In this document: in pieces, positions 9,960 through 19,894 of the stretch
Layout: each line of letters begins with the position of its first letter
How positions within the stretch are numbered: position 1 is the stretch's first letter
Translations under genes and position numbers: made by a program
Origin: Blepharisma japonicum
Lineage: Eukaryota > Ciliophora > Heterotrichea > Heterotrichida > Blepharismidae
Direction: 5' to 3'
Length of the DNA stretch: 64,000 bases
Assembly: GCA_949751835.1 (NCBI GenBank)
Contig: CATKHK010000009.1
Span: 655,723 to 719,722 of the forward strand
Notes under the pieces: generated by a model
Databases searched by the model: none
Seen by the model: the letters and a program-made list of their open reading frames with translations, nothing else
What the model was told of the DNA's origin: nothing

Positions 9960-11762
9960 ATGGAATCATTGCTTGAGTGCATCATTTGTAAAGAGCCTTA
10001 TAACCAAAGTAACCGAGCGCCCATAATTTTGACATGTGGGCATACTTTTTGTAAATCCTGTGTTCATAAGATGTCACAACATAGTCAATATATTCGATGT
10101 CCTATAGATCGAAAATTCGAATCGAGAGATCTGTCAAGTCTAAATATGAACTATGCAATAGTTCAAATCCAAGAATATGAGAGGACTGGGATATTGGCGA
10201 AAGAGCGATGTAAAGCCCATGAATTTCCTATAGTGATTACTTGCAAAACTTGTAATATAGATTGTTGCCCTAAGTGCATCAGAAAACATTTATCTCATGA
10301 TATGTATGATATGGAACACCCTACGCTAATACAAGAGCTTGACAATTCAATGAATAATTTCGAAATAAAAATAAAAGAGTACCTAGATGCTTCTTTTTCT
10401 GCAAAAAATCGACTTGATAAAGAAATCAGTGAGCTTGGAAGCCAAAAATTAAAATTAAAAAAAGAAATTGAAGACGCATTTGAGTCACTGATGAGGATCT
10501 TGGAAAGTAAAAAAATGCAAAGCATTCAGCAATTAGACCATAAAATTAAAGAAAAAGAAGACTTTTTAAAGCAGAGGCTTAATGACGTAAATGAGCAGAT
10601 AAAATACTATTCAATGCACTATGACGAGTTCCAACATATGAAAAAATACTATAAAGAAAGCACTTTTATTGACAGAGTGGTTAGCTGCAGAAATGTCTTG
10701 AGGGAGCTGAACTTTGTACAGTTTATCAAGCCAAAAGATATTAATGATAATAAATTGAGGATTATTGTGGACACAACTCCGCTGATCGCTCATTCTATTG
10801 GGTCTGTTAATTTCAACGAAAAATCATCATCAGAAATATTGATGGAGCAGCTTAATTTTCAAATAGAAGAATTAAAATCAAATAAATTGATTTATGGTAA
10901 AACTAATCCTGAGCAAAAACTCAGCTTAGAAATTCAATCCACCTCAAATTTTTTAACTATGTCAGAAAACACCCCAGATCTTGCAAAAATGCACCTAATC
11001 GAGTGCTGCTGCAATGAAATTTTAGGCCATTCTTCACTTAAATTAAGTGATCACTTAAAACAAGAACTTTCTAAAAAAATTGACACCGAGACTTTATTTG
11101 ATACAAAAATCCAAGAATATATCCCAGCACTCAGAAGTAAACTAAAGTACGTAAAAGGTCTAATATACGCACTGGAGAAAATTCACGAAAAAGAGTGGGA
11201 AAAAGGCTTATATGTCTTGCATTGTCTAATTATTAATGAAAATGAGTATGATTTTGCTGAGTTGTATTTACAAATCGCATTACTCAGAATATGCTCCCAA
11301 TCATTTTATATAATAAATCAGTTTAAAGTGATTGATGCGCTGCCCTTGGTTGACCTCATAAAGAGATATACAAAGTTTCATTTTCTCTCCTCTACAATGT
11401 GCTATAAACAAGTAATGTCAAGCCTAAGATTTGCTTATAAATATGTGGAAAATCAAATGCCAGATTTTTTCTTCCCTTATTTTAAAACCCAATATTCAGC
11501 TTATTTAAATGAAATGAGCTCTAAAGCGACAGAAAATATTCCGTCTGAGTATCCAGCTGAGCTTTTGGCAATTTTTCAAAGCCTTGATAGCTCTGATTTG
11601 CAATTTTGGAAAGACTCTGATTTATCTAAACAATTTTTAAGCAGAGTTCACAGATTCAAAGAAGAATGTTCACCGTGGTTCCAAGCTTTGAGATTTGTAC
11701 AAGAAAGAGGGGAAGAACTTTCAGATTTTGAATTGGCTGCTTTAGAAAGATCTCTTAATTAA
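9960..11762 (+). CDS. RING / B-box / coiled-coil protein (TRIM-like, no kelch)
   Basis: 600 aa, no internal TGA or intron. RING-like finger: C7, C10, C26, H28, C31, C34, C47, with Asp50 where the last Cys of a classic RING (CPxC) would be. B-box: C84, H87, C95, C98, C103, C106, H110, H113. A long coiled coil covers about 127-235 (EIKIKEYLDASF..., KEKEDFLKQRLNDV). The C-terminal ~300 residues are helical and unrecognised, without kelch, B30.2 or NHL repeats. A ubiquitin-ligase role is inferred from the domain order, but the altered last zinc ligand makes activity uncertain. It is the second RING/B-box gene within 3 kb. Confidence 0.82.
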   Translation: MESLLECIICKEPYNQSNRAPIILTCGHTFCKSCVHKMSQHSQYIRCPIDRKFESRDLSSLNMNYAIVQIQEYERTGILAKERCKAHEFPIVITCKTCNIDCCPKCIRKHLSHDMYDMEHPTLIQELDNSMNNFEIKIKEYLDASFSAKNRLDKEISELGSQKLKLKKEIEDAFESLMRILESKKMQSIQQLDHKIKEKEDFLKQRLNDVNEQIKYYSMHYDEFQHMKKYYKESTFIDRVVSCRNVLRELNFVQFIKPKDINDNKLRIIVDTTPLIAHSIGSVNFNEKSSSEILMEQLNFQIEELKSNKLIYGKTNPEQKLSLEIQSTSNFLTMSENTPDLAKMHLIECCCNEILGHSSLKLSDHLKQELSKKIDTETLFDTKIQEYIPALRSKLKYVKGLIYALEKIHEKEWEKGLYVLHCLIINENEYDFAELYLQIALLRICSQSFYIINQFKVIDALPLVDLIKRYTKFHFLSSTMCYKQVMSSLRFAYKYVENQMPDFFFPYFKTQYSAYLNEMSSKATENIPSEYPAELLAIFQSLDSSDLQFWKDSDLSKQFLSRVHRFKEECSPWFQALRFVQERGEELSDFELAALERSLN

Positions 11763-11800
11763 TATACATAATTTTCAATAATTTTTTAAATTGAAATAAT

Positions 11801-12181
11801 ATGCAAGAAGAATCAAGGCAAGGCTTCAAAAAATCAAGAAGATCGCTATCAGGGAGCTTAACTGGGTATTTTTCACCCTTTAACAGATCTACACCTAAAA
11901 GCTTGACTGGGAAGCATCCAATTTGGGAAACAACTCAAGACGAAGCTAATGAAGAGCCTTATAAGCGCCTAATTACAAAAAAGAGTTTGAAAGAAGCTTG
12001 TGCAGGTTTAGACTTAAAAAATCAGAATAATTTAAAGAAAGAAATTGATGCGAGTTCTATGAGGCATTTTTTCAATTCGCCAGTACCCAGTTTTTCAATT
12101 GATGAAAGAGAAATCATAAGCGAAATTGAAAATCTCCTTACAAGAGCTAATGAATTGATGGCAAAATTAGAAAGAGTGTAA
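11801..12181 (+). CDS. Small hypothetical basic protein, 126 aa
   Basis: Starts 38 bases after the previous gene in the same direction and ends in TAA. The N-terminal half is rich in Ser, Arg and Lys (KKSRRSLSGSLTGYFSPFN, RSTPKSLTGKH), a composition typical of disordered, phosphorylatable segments. The C-terminal ~30 residues (DEREIISEIENLLTRANELM) form a likely amphipathic helix. No signal peptide or membrane segment. Family not recognised; codon composition resembles its neighbours, which supports a real gene. Confidence 0.62.
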   Translation: MQEESRQGFKKSRRSLSGSLTGYFSPFNRSTPKSLTGKHPIWETTQDEANEEPYKRLITKKSLKEACAGLDLKNQNNLKKEIDASSMRHFFNSPVPSFSIDEREIISEIENLLTRANELMAKLERV

Positions 12182-12894
12182 TTATATTTATCAATAGTCA
12201 AATTAAGCTGAATTTAAGAATATGATTTAAAAGATTCTAAATTTTCAATGGTTTATTTTTGGTATCTTGAAAAGCTCTAAATATAATATGCCTTAGCATT
12301 CTAAATAAAAGATTTCAATGGGAATTGATAAAAAAAATTGCAATGCCAACCATAGTTTCCCACTGTTGCTCTTATCAGCTGTTTAATTATTGCTTTGATA
12401 TTTAATACATTTTTTAATAAATAAGCCTATTAATTTTGATTGATTCCAAAATAATTTTGAATATTGAATTTTGAATATTCATTTAATACGATTCAAATTG
12501 TTTTAATGATCATAATTTCATGAACAATAGAAGCAAATCTAGTGTAGGAGTTCCTTTGGCTCTGATATCTGCTATTAAAGTTTTAATAACAGCATCTTTT
12601 AATAATCTTTTTCAACTAATATTAATGATTATATTGATTTTGTTTTTCAAATACTTATAATTATAATTTCATTTATGGAGGAATCAAAATGTTTTCTGGG
12701 TTTTGAAATATCTTAGAATTTTGTTTAAAACCTTGCATCATAATCATAAATTCAAAATGAATGGTACTGATTGGTAGATCGGCTATTGCTGAGATTAATG
12801 CCAAATGCTGAATTCACGTATCAAATATTATAATTTCGATTTGGATGCCATTTTACTGAAACTGTCTTTTGCTAGGTGATCATGATTTACCATA
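12182..12894. other. Degenerate AT-rich sequence, no intact gene
   Basis: Between the small basic protein and the decayed integrase. On the minus strand short coding-like stretches continue beyond the integrase remnant, broken by TAA, but I cannot assign them. No RNA gene or repeat seen. Confidence 0.5.
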
Positions 12895-14060
12895 TTATAA
12901 GATTAAAAATGATATCTGCGCAAATTCATTGAGTCATGTGATAGAAAATCTCCATTTCTTAATTTCTCATAATGATTATGAGTAAGCCAAGTAGGAGATA
13001 TATCCTCAAATGCTGTTTTGTCAAAATATGTATCTTGGGACATGAATTTATTATCATCTATATTTAGATTTTCAAGCAATTCTTCGGAAGGAAGGCTTTC
13101 CGATAAATGATTATGATTTCATGAATTTATATATGTTAAAATAGCGTGAGGAATCGACCACCTCTTAATTTTAATCTGATACCTGAAAGGAGGCCAGAGA
13201 TCTTGATGAAGAGAGCGAAGCGTCTAATGTGTGAATTCGACTAGATTTTACTAGGGCAGTTGGAAAAATAATGCTGGGCTGAGCAGGAGATTTTTTTGCA
13301 TATCATGCATATATTTCTAGTTGCTGTGCTGCTGTAATTGACTTTTTATTTCCATTTTGTAAAGTTTTATATACTTCGAGAAGTGATCTATAAAGCTTAT
13401 TAAATATTTGCTTTCAGTAGGTAAAGCTAAGGATTCTCTAATTATTTTTTGAATTTTTCATAGATCAACCTGAACTCTTTCTAATAGCTTAGTTGAGATT
13501 ATTAACTCTTGTGGCACACTAAATGCCTCAGCTTGGGTAATTGAGCAAACTGGGTATGATGATATGGCTGTTTTGGTGTTATTTTGAATAGATTCTTGAT
13601 AAATCCATTTTCTTCAATAAGTTTGACAGTTTTTTCTACAGCTAAATGCTGGTTTAAGTAGTTATGAAAAGCTTTTATAATATCATTCACTTCTTCTTCG
13701 TAGGGGATTCACTTTAGATTATTGTTCAACTTATAAAATCGAGGTGATTGGCTTAATTCGCATACATTTGCTGAAATATATTCATAATTTTTGTTAATTA
13801 AGCTTTTTCATTCAAATATTTTTCGCTTTTGATTAGGAATAATGGAGAAGTCAATCTTTCAGGAATATAACGACTATTGTTAAAGTATTTTAAGACTTCA
13901 GCGTATCTATCATTTGATATAGACTTACTTGCTTTTGGATATTTAGGTGGTGTGACGTGGTACAAATGTGCTGATGTTGTGCTGAAGTTGTGGTGATATA
14001 CTTGGAGTATGATAGGGTAATCGTAATTCTTTTCTTCTTCTTCTTCTTCTTTTCATATAT
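12895..14060 (-). pseudogene. Decayed retrovirus-like (rve) integrase gene of a transposable element
   Basis: About 1.15 kb of minus-strand sequence reads as an integrase only by changing frame several times. In order there are: a zinc-binding-type segment with NQHLAVEKTVKLIEENG (13.5-13.7 kb), resembling the 'H..HLG.EKT...I' half of an HHCC finger; a degenerate PVCSIT where CxxC is expected; RVQVDLW with the first catalytic Asp (about 13460-13476); FIDHFSKYIKLYK (about 13370-13400), the strand after it; and further on, in another frame, RWSIPHAILTYINSW, the typical W..A....YN region. The TDNG-type second Asp region is broken. Length suits a stand-alone integrase such as those of Maverick/Polinton or Ginger elements, but a Ty3-type origin is possible. 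Terminal repeats were not found. Confidence 0.68.
14035..14053 (+). repeat. TTC microsatellite (GAA on the minus strand)
   Basis: About six to seven uninterrupted TTC triplets at the 5' end of the integrase remnant. In the integrase frame it would encode a run of Glu, in the next frame a run of Arg. Confidence 0.8.
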
Positions 14061-14117
14061 TTTTAAGATTATTTATATTATTTAAATAATCCGTTTAAAC
14101 TTATAAAAATAATAATT

Positions 14118-14545
14118 ATGTCTATGTCTGTCAATGGTGTGGCATAGTGTGCCTATGGTGTGCCTAGAGTGGGTCATAGTGTGCTGGTAGCGGGTGATAG
14201 TGTGTCTATAGTGGGTTATAGTGTGCCTATAGTGGCCTATGATATGTCTATAGTGTGTTTATATATCTATGGTGCGCTTATAGTGTGTCTATAGTGAGTC
14301 ATAGTGTTTTTATAATGTGTCTGATATTTTTACAATTTTGGTGGGTATAGTGTGTCTATGGTTTGTTTATGCTGTGCTTATAGTGTGCTTATGTGTGCCA
14401 CATACGTGACTGAATGTGACAATAGTGTGCCTGAGGTGTTTATTGTGGGTTTCGAAGGTGCTACAAATGTGCCAGTTTTGTGGCAGTGGTGTAACATTGT
14501 GAGTCAGATAGGTGTTTATTGTGTGCCACTGGTATACTACTGATA
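14118..14545 (+). repeat. Degenerate GTG-rich minisatellite
   Basis: More than 400 bases made of variations on a 9-12 base motif such as TATAGTGTGCC, TATGGTGTGCC and TATAGTGGG, dominated by G and T on the plus strand with very little C. The copies drift toward the right end, where GTG spacing becomes irregular. The frames through it are broken by TAG or are short, so I read it as non-coding satellite sequence beside the decayed integrase. Confidence 0.85.
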
Positions 14546-14779
14546 TGTTGCCATGTGGCTATTTTTTTCCTACAGCAGTCAATGAAAATTGATGTATTAA
14601 ATGAAGAAATGATTGGTCCTATAATAGGGCGAAAACAGCATTAATAAATAAATAATTTGAAATACACAAGAACTTTTAAGTGAATACTTATTCAATTTCC
14701 TCATGATTTTGATTAATCGCAGAAAGATAATACTAATAATAGTGAAATAAAATTTAATATATTTAGATCTAAATTTCAG

Positions 14780-15230
14780 GGTTGGTTGAGCTATACTTAT
14801 TCGACCCATATTTTTCTTTATAAAAATAAACTTCGCCAGGATTTGGCTGGCCAACTCAGTATTGCCATCTCATATGCGGCCACATGCTTTTCCTCGGTAT
14901 ATTTTTCTCATAGCATTTCCTCGAGACCGTTTGATCGAAGCTTTTTCCTAGTTAGATATTGTTCATAAAATAGCGGCGCAGAGAAATATCTGCCAGGTGA
15001 AAAAATGATCAAGCCATGCTACGGAGCCCCATGAAATATAGTGAGATGCACACATAAAATTTCGCACATCTTCCTTAAGGTTCGGCTTATATCAGGTAGC
15101 CGACAACAGGAGCTAGGAGGTCTTGCCGATTGCCATGCGATCTTAATGCAATATATTCGTTCTCGATTGCTGTAAAGCAAAGCTTGTAGAAAGAATTGGC
15201 AATAGCAAATACATTATTATTTGGTAATAA
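14780..15230 (-). other. GC-richer island with a long minus-strand frame, of unknown nature
   Basis: This segment is visibly richer in G and C than its surroundings. On the minus strand one frame runs about 150 codons with a single TAG, with stretches such as ALLYSNRERIYCIKIAWQ, HGLIIFSPGRYFSAP and EEKHVAAYEMAILSW. I recognise no family; higher GC and only two stop codons make long chance frames likely. It could also be a decayed gene or a structured RNA: TCGGCT at 15082-15087 pairs with AGCCGA at 15098-15103 across a 10-base loop, and TTGGCTGGCCAA near 14842 is a near-palindrome. Confidence 0.35.
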
Positions 15231-15425
15231 ATATAGAACAAATCTTAATGATGCCAAAGATTTACTAATAAAGTGATTTTATATTAATACAGAAAAGATA
15301 TATGATAAAACTTCTATAGATTATTTAGTCTCTTTTTAAGTAATAATCATTAAACAAATAAATAGATTCTCTCTTATATCAACTTAAATTAAATTATCTT
15401 TTTAATTTCTATAAATAAAAAATAC
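15231..15425. other. AT-rich leader region of the zinc-finger gene, nothing recognised
   Basis: Very AT-rich spacer immediately upstream of the ATG at 15426, with no frame or repeat. Confidence 0.5.
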
Positions 15426-16352
15426 ATGATTCCTAATTTTTTAATTCCGGAAAGCGAAATATGTGACCTTTGCGGAGTAGAAGTTGCCAAAATATCCATC
15501 GAATTTCATAAAATTAGCTGTCAAAAGCGCCAAGATCTTAATGAGCAACCTTCTCGAAACCTAATACAAATTCCTTTTATTAGATCACAAATCTGTTCAA
15601 CATGCAGCCAACCAATGACACCAGACCACAAATGCGATCTACAGTTATGCGAATTTTGCCAAGATATATTGCCATCTAAGTTATATGCTGAACACGTCAT
15701 ACAGTGTGGAAGCAGAACCGAGCAATGTGAAATATGCAATCGATACATTTTATTGAGAGATTTTAGTAGACATAGGCTAGAAAACAGCTGCAGGCCTTTG
15801 TTGCCACCTGGTCTTCTTGCATTTCAGCCCCAAATACAAGACCAAAACCACCATCTTATACCCATCAACCAAGGCATCCCCAGAAATCGCCTTTCTCTAC
15901 CAGACCCTCAGGGCCTTGCTCCTTCTCAACCTGATGAAATTGCACGACATACTCCTACTCAACCTGATGAAACTGCACGACAAGCATCTTTAAGACAGCA
16001 AACTACATTAAACGAATATGATATTCGAAAAGAAATTGAAAGAGGACTAGAAGCTAAAAAAGCCCATGACGAAAAAATAAAGCAGGAACAAATAAAAAAG
16101 ATGAATGACAAACTTGAAATAGTGATGAAAAAACTCAAAGAATTGGAAGTAAAGGAAATAGAAGAAAAGAAATCGATTGAAGAAGAGAAAAAAAATAACG
16201 AAACAGAAGACTGTGATGGGAAAGACCAAGAAATGTATGAAACACATAGTTTTGGGAATTTCCCAAGGGCTAATATAAATGAATTAGGTGAATTTACGCA
16301 GCCTGAAGAAGAAAATGTATTTGACGATGTTTGGGATTACTTTTCTGGCTAA
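15426..16352 (+). CDS. TRAF-type zinc-finger protein with C-terminal coiled coil, 308 aa
   Basis: The N-terminal ~125 residues hold several C2HC/TRAF-like fingers: CDLCGVEVAKISIEFHKISC, then CSTC...DHKC, then CEFCQDILPSKLYAEHVIQC, then CEICNRYILLRDFSRHR. The spacing C-x2-C-x11-H-x3/4-C repeats, as in XAF1 and TRAFD1 N-termini. A Pro/Gln-rich linker contains two near-identical TQPDE(I/T)AR units (about 180-195). A charged coiled coil (about 200-265) precedes an acidic tail ending FDDVWDYFSG. A regulatory or scaffold role is plausible but unproved. Its TAA at 16350-16352 overlaps the TAG of the convergent coiled-coil gene. Confidence 0.75.
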   Translation: MIPNFLIPESEICDLCGVEVAKISIEFHKISCQKRQDLNEQPSRNLIQIPFIRSQICSTCSQPMTPDHKCDLQLCEFCQDILPSKLYAEHVIQCGSRTEQCEICNRYILLRDFSRHRLENSCRPLLPPGLLAFQPQIQDQNHHLIPINQGIPRNRLSLPDPQGLAPSQPDEIARHTPTQPDETARQASLRQQTTLNEYDIRKEIERGLEAKKAHDEKIKQEQIKKMNDKLEIVMKKLKELEVKEIEEKKSIEEEKKNNETEDCDGKDQEMYETHSFGNFPRANINELGEFTQPEEENVFDDVWDYFSG

Positions 16353-19165
16353 TCAAAGGATGTTAATGTTAATGATAACTTATTTGGTGAAAAATTGCGA
16401 GAAATTGTTGTTTTACGCCTTTGAACTACTTTTGGAGTTTGAGGCCGACCAGCTCCATATGATGATGTCCGACTTTTGCTGGAAACTGATGTTGCTCCAG
16501 ATGAAAATAAAAAATTTAAATCATTTTCATGGCTCATCAGCTGTTTTCTCATGTTTTTTAGTTCTTTTTCTAGCTTAGCTATAATTTCGTCTTTTTTTAC
16601 AACTTCTTTTTGGAAATTCTCAAATTCACTTATTTCAGCTTCTTTTTGTTTTAGTTGCGCTGATAAAATGGAGCATTTTTCTCTTGATTTGTCGTAATTT
16701 GCTTGCATCGTCTGAGTCATTTTTTGCATTGAGTTTTCAAGGTATTCTATTTTTGACTGGCATTTATTTATGACTGCTCTTTGCCGTTTTAGGACTTCGC
16801 TTTCACATTTCTCAGGCTCTGGGTCTGTTTGAATGAATTTTTCAGTGCTTTTTATTTCTGGGTATTTTAGAGAGTGAATTTCAGAATTTAGTTCAATAAT
16901 TTTTGCTTTTAGTTCTGAATTCTGATAATTTAGCAGCTTTAAATCACTGAACATATTTTCTATTTCTTTTTTTGAATGGTTTTCGTGCTCTAAAAGCTTT
17001 ATTTCTTTTGAGTGAGACTCAATATTTAGCGATTCAAGCAAATTTCTTAAGTCTTCAACTTGAGAATCATAGGCTGATCTTATTAGATTTTCATTCTTTT
17101 TATAGAGCTCTTCCTTCATTTCTAGTTCATTTTTATTATCTTCTAAAAGCCTTTTAATTTCCTTAGCATGTATTTCTGATAATTCTTGGATTATCTTTTG
17201 TGATTCTTTTCCGTTAATAAGCGATATTTCTTCTGTTTTCTTTTTAATTGACTCTTCTAGCTCCTTTTTTTCTTCTTTCAGCTTCTCTTTCTTTTTTCTC
17301 ATTTTTTCTTTTAGGCTTCTTATAGATTTTTCTTTTTTCATTTCTGCTTCTTTCAATATTTCCTGGCATTTATTTTCGCATTCTATTTCTTTTGCAACCA
17401 TTTCTTTTTCCTTGCCTACTATTATACTAAATAATGTATTTTTCTCAGCTTTATAAATATCCTGGAGTTTTTTGATATCATCATTATACCTTTGAACAAT
17501 GTTTTCAATTCTTTCTTTGCATTTTTCTTTCAATATTTTTGATTTAGCTTTATAAGCAGATTTCGCTTTACTTAATTCATGTTGTAACCTTTCTTCTACT
17601 TCTGCTTGAATTGACGTTATTTTTTCAGTAGTTTTAGCAATAATTGACTGATTTTTAAATCTAAACTGAGCCTCATTTTCTTTCAGCTCACTATATTTTT
17701 CTTTTAATTCTAGATACTCGCTTTCAATTGATTTATATTGATTTTCCCTATCCTGGCATTTATAATTCAAAGCAAAAATTTCATTTTCTAGGTTTTCGTT
17801 TTTCAGCTTTAAAATTGATATTTCTTTGATCAAACTAGCTTTCTGTGCATAATGCAATTTTTCTTCCTGGCTTAATTCTTCAGATTTTTCTCTCAAAGTT
17901 TTATCATGTCATTGTCTATAATCTTCAATTCTTTGCTTAAAATGATTTTTCATATTTTCTTCATTAGTATTTGCCCTTTCTTTTATTTCATTAATTCGCT
18001 CTTCAGTAACTGTTTTTATTTTTTCAATTTCTTCAGAATAATTTTTTGTTAAATTAGAAATTTCTTGGCTATGTTCAGTAGTCAATTTTTGAACTAAATC
18101 CTTTTGCATTTTTTCAGCTTCACGCTGCTCATCTCTAAATTTTACGCATAAATCTGTAATTGAGTCTTTAAGCTCAACAATTTTTTTATTTCCGACAACT
18201 AATTCTTTAGTCACCTTTTCTTTTAAATTTTTCTCTGTGTCAATTTCTTTCAATCTTTCATTTAAAACTTTTTGAGCATCGTCAAGCTCTTGTTTTGTAA
18301 ATGATAACCGTTGATTTAAGCTTTGCACTTTACTCATTAGCGTCTCAAACTGCTGCGACTTTTTCTCAACTTGTGCTTGCCAATGTTTTTCTTTATAGTC
18401 ACTTGATCTTTTATGATCTTCAAAATCAATTTTTAGCTTTGCAAGCTCTGCATTAGAAGCTTCTATTCTATGCTTTAAATCAATATTCCTAAGCCTAAAT
18501 TCATCATATTTTGTAGTTAACGTGTAATTTTCTTCTTCTAATTTAGACATTTTTACTCTTGATTCATTAAGCAAGGCTCGAATAGTATCTTTTTCTTCAG
18601 AAATTGCTGCAAATTTTTCTTCATTGAAATTTATCATAAGCTGTTCATTTGAGATTAATTCTTGCGAACTTATAGGGAATGGGTTTTCTAGGCTGGTTTC
18701 TGGGTTTTCAATTTGGTGTTTTTCTTCTTCAAAAGACTTTGAACGGAATACTTCTTCAATGTTGGAAATTGCTAAATTATGTTGAGTTGATTTTCTGGCA
18801 AGATTTTCACTTTTTCTACTATTTGCAACTCCGATTTTGGTTTCAAACTCAGTTATCCTTTTTCGATATTGATCTTTTTCATTTTCCAACTTGTGCTTAT
18901 AATGGTCTACTTGAAGTTTTAGCTGCTTCTCACGCTCTTTGGTTTCTGATTTAAAATTTTCAAAACTTTTTTGAAGCGAGTCAACTTCGTCTTGATTTGA
19001 GCCTTGTTGAGACCCTAAAAGATACTCTAAAACAATTAGATTTTGCATAAGAACTTCTATAGAAGACTTTTCTATTTCGTTGCTACTTGACAATAAATCC
19101 TGGACAAATTTCTTTATTTTACAGACTTTTGATCTTATACTTTTTTGTGTTTCACTGTTTTCCAT
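16349..19165 (-). CDS. Large coiled-coil protein, 938 aa
   Basis: One frame when the TGA at 17906-17908 is read as Trp (...IEDYRQ-W-HDKTLREKSEE...). Nearly the whole protein is predicted coiled coil: Glu/Lys/Leu heptads from about residue 60 to 860, with the most charged section KKEKLKEEKKELEESIKKK around 610-640. The C-terminal ~60 residues are Ser/Thr/Arg-rich and probably disordered (SSYGAGRPQTPKVVQ, NFSPNKLSLTLTSFD), with TP and SP sites that kinases could use. No motor, PH or membrane domain seen. Such proteins in ciliates are often basal-body or cortical, but that is inference. Stop codon TAG shares bases with the opposite gene. Confidence 0.82.
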
Positions 19166-19244
19166 TTAATTTTAATATCATTATTTCCCATGAATAAAAT
19201 ATTTCCTCTATAAAATAGTTATAAGAATGAAGTCATATAAGGAA

Positions 19245-19665
19245 GGAGGAAAGTAAAGAAAAAAGGAGTTAGAGATATCAATTTCTTTGAGAATATACTG
19301 AACGCAAGTCCTCCTTTAACTTTAAGCATTCACTCTAATATTGAGTGAGAATTAAAACTCGTGGAGAGATATGATCAATATACTTGAGTAGAACTCAAAG
19401 ATTGTATGCAAAAATTAGAAAACCTTGAAGAAAACAAAAAAATAGCTTCAGAAAAGCTTGAAAAGATAAGGAATATAAATTTTTGTCAGGATTTTATTTG
19501 AAGCAAACAGAAGAATATGAAAATGCAGAAGATAAATATGACGGCATGTATACAAACTATGGGATAAATATATGGAGAAAATTGAAAATTATAAAATGAA
19601 TTGCAAAAATATCAAAGTTCATTTAAATGTAAGCAAAAATATGAGAAGTCTAAAAATCATAGCAG
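19245..19665 (+). pseudogene. Decayed coiled-coil gene fragment, 5'-truncated
   Basis: A plus-strand frame with TGA as Trp runs through NFFENILNASPPLTL, HSNIEWELKLVERYDQYTW and CMQKLENLEENKKIASEKL, then must change frame near 19490 (FYLKQTEEYENAEDKYDG) and again near 19575 (YMEKIENYKMNCKNIKV) before TAG. No ATG precedes the first block because a TAA lies in frame just upstream. The composition is plainly coding-derived. Family unrecognised; the mix of short helices is reminiscent of BAR-type coiled coils but that is weak. Confidence 0.6.
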
Positions 19666-19681
19666 AATAGAGCAGATTTAC

Positions 19682-19894
19682 TTAGGGGAAAAATTCCCCA
19701 GAATTTTCTCTTAAGTGCTTAGTTAGGCAGAACTTCATGGTCTTGGCTATGTGCTCAGCCTCAGAAAAATTTGGTGTCGCGTTGGTGTCAGACGTGAATC
19801 CAAACAGAATGCCATCCGTACTAACGCTCAGGGACTGTGGGAACCAGCCCTGGGGTGCATTGGGGTGTGCTTCTGTCCTGTTCCTGTCTGCCAT
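19682..19894 (-). CDS. Possible small protein, 70 aa, GC-richer than surroundings
   Basis: ATG to TAA frame reading MADRNRTEAHPNAPQGWFPQ and ending KHLRENSGEFFP. It is notably richer in G and C than the flanking decayed DNA and has no internal stop, which suggests selection or recent arrival. No signal peptide, membrane helix or recognised domain. It may be a real small gene, a fragment of a larger one, or chance. Confidence 0.4.
   Translation of the reverse strand: MADRNRTEAHPNAPQGWFPQSLSVSTDGILFGFTSDTNATPNFSEAEHIAKTMKFCLTKHLRENSGEFFP

Noticed and set aside
9764-9976. 70-codon frame overlapping the SHIPPO gene's 3' end
   Set aside because: Out of frame with the conserved PGPGSY repeats; the SHIPPO frame explains the sequence.
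14352-14543. 63-codon frame within the GTG minisatellite
   Set aside because: Made of repeat units with no conserved content; low-complexity DNA gives chance frames.
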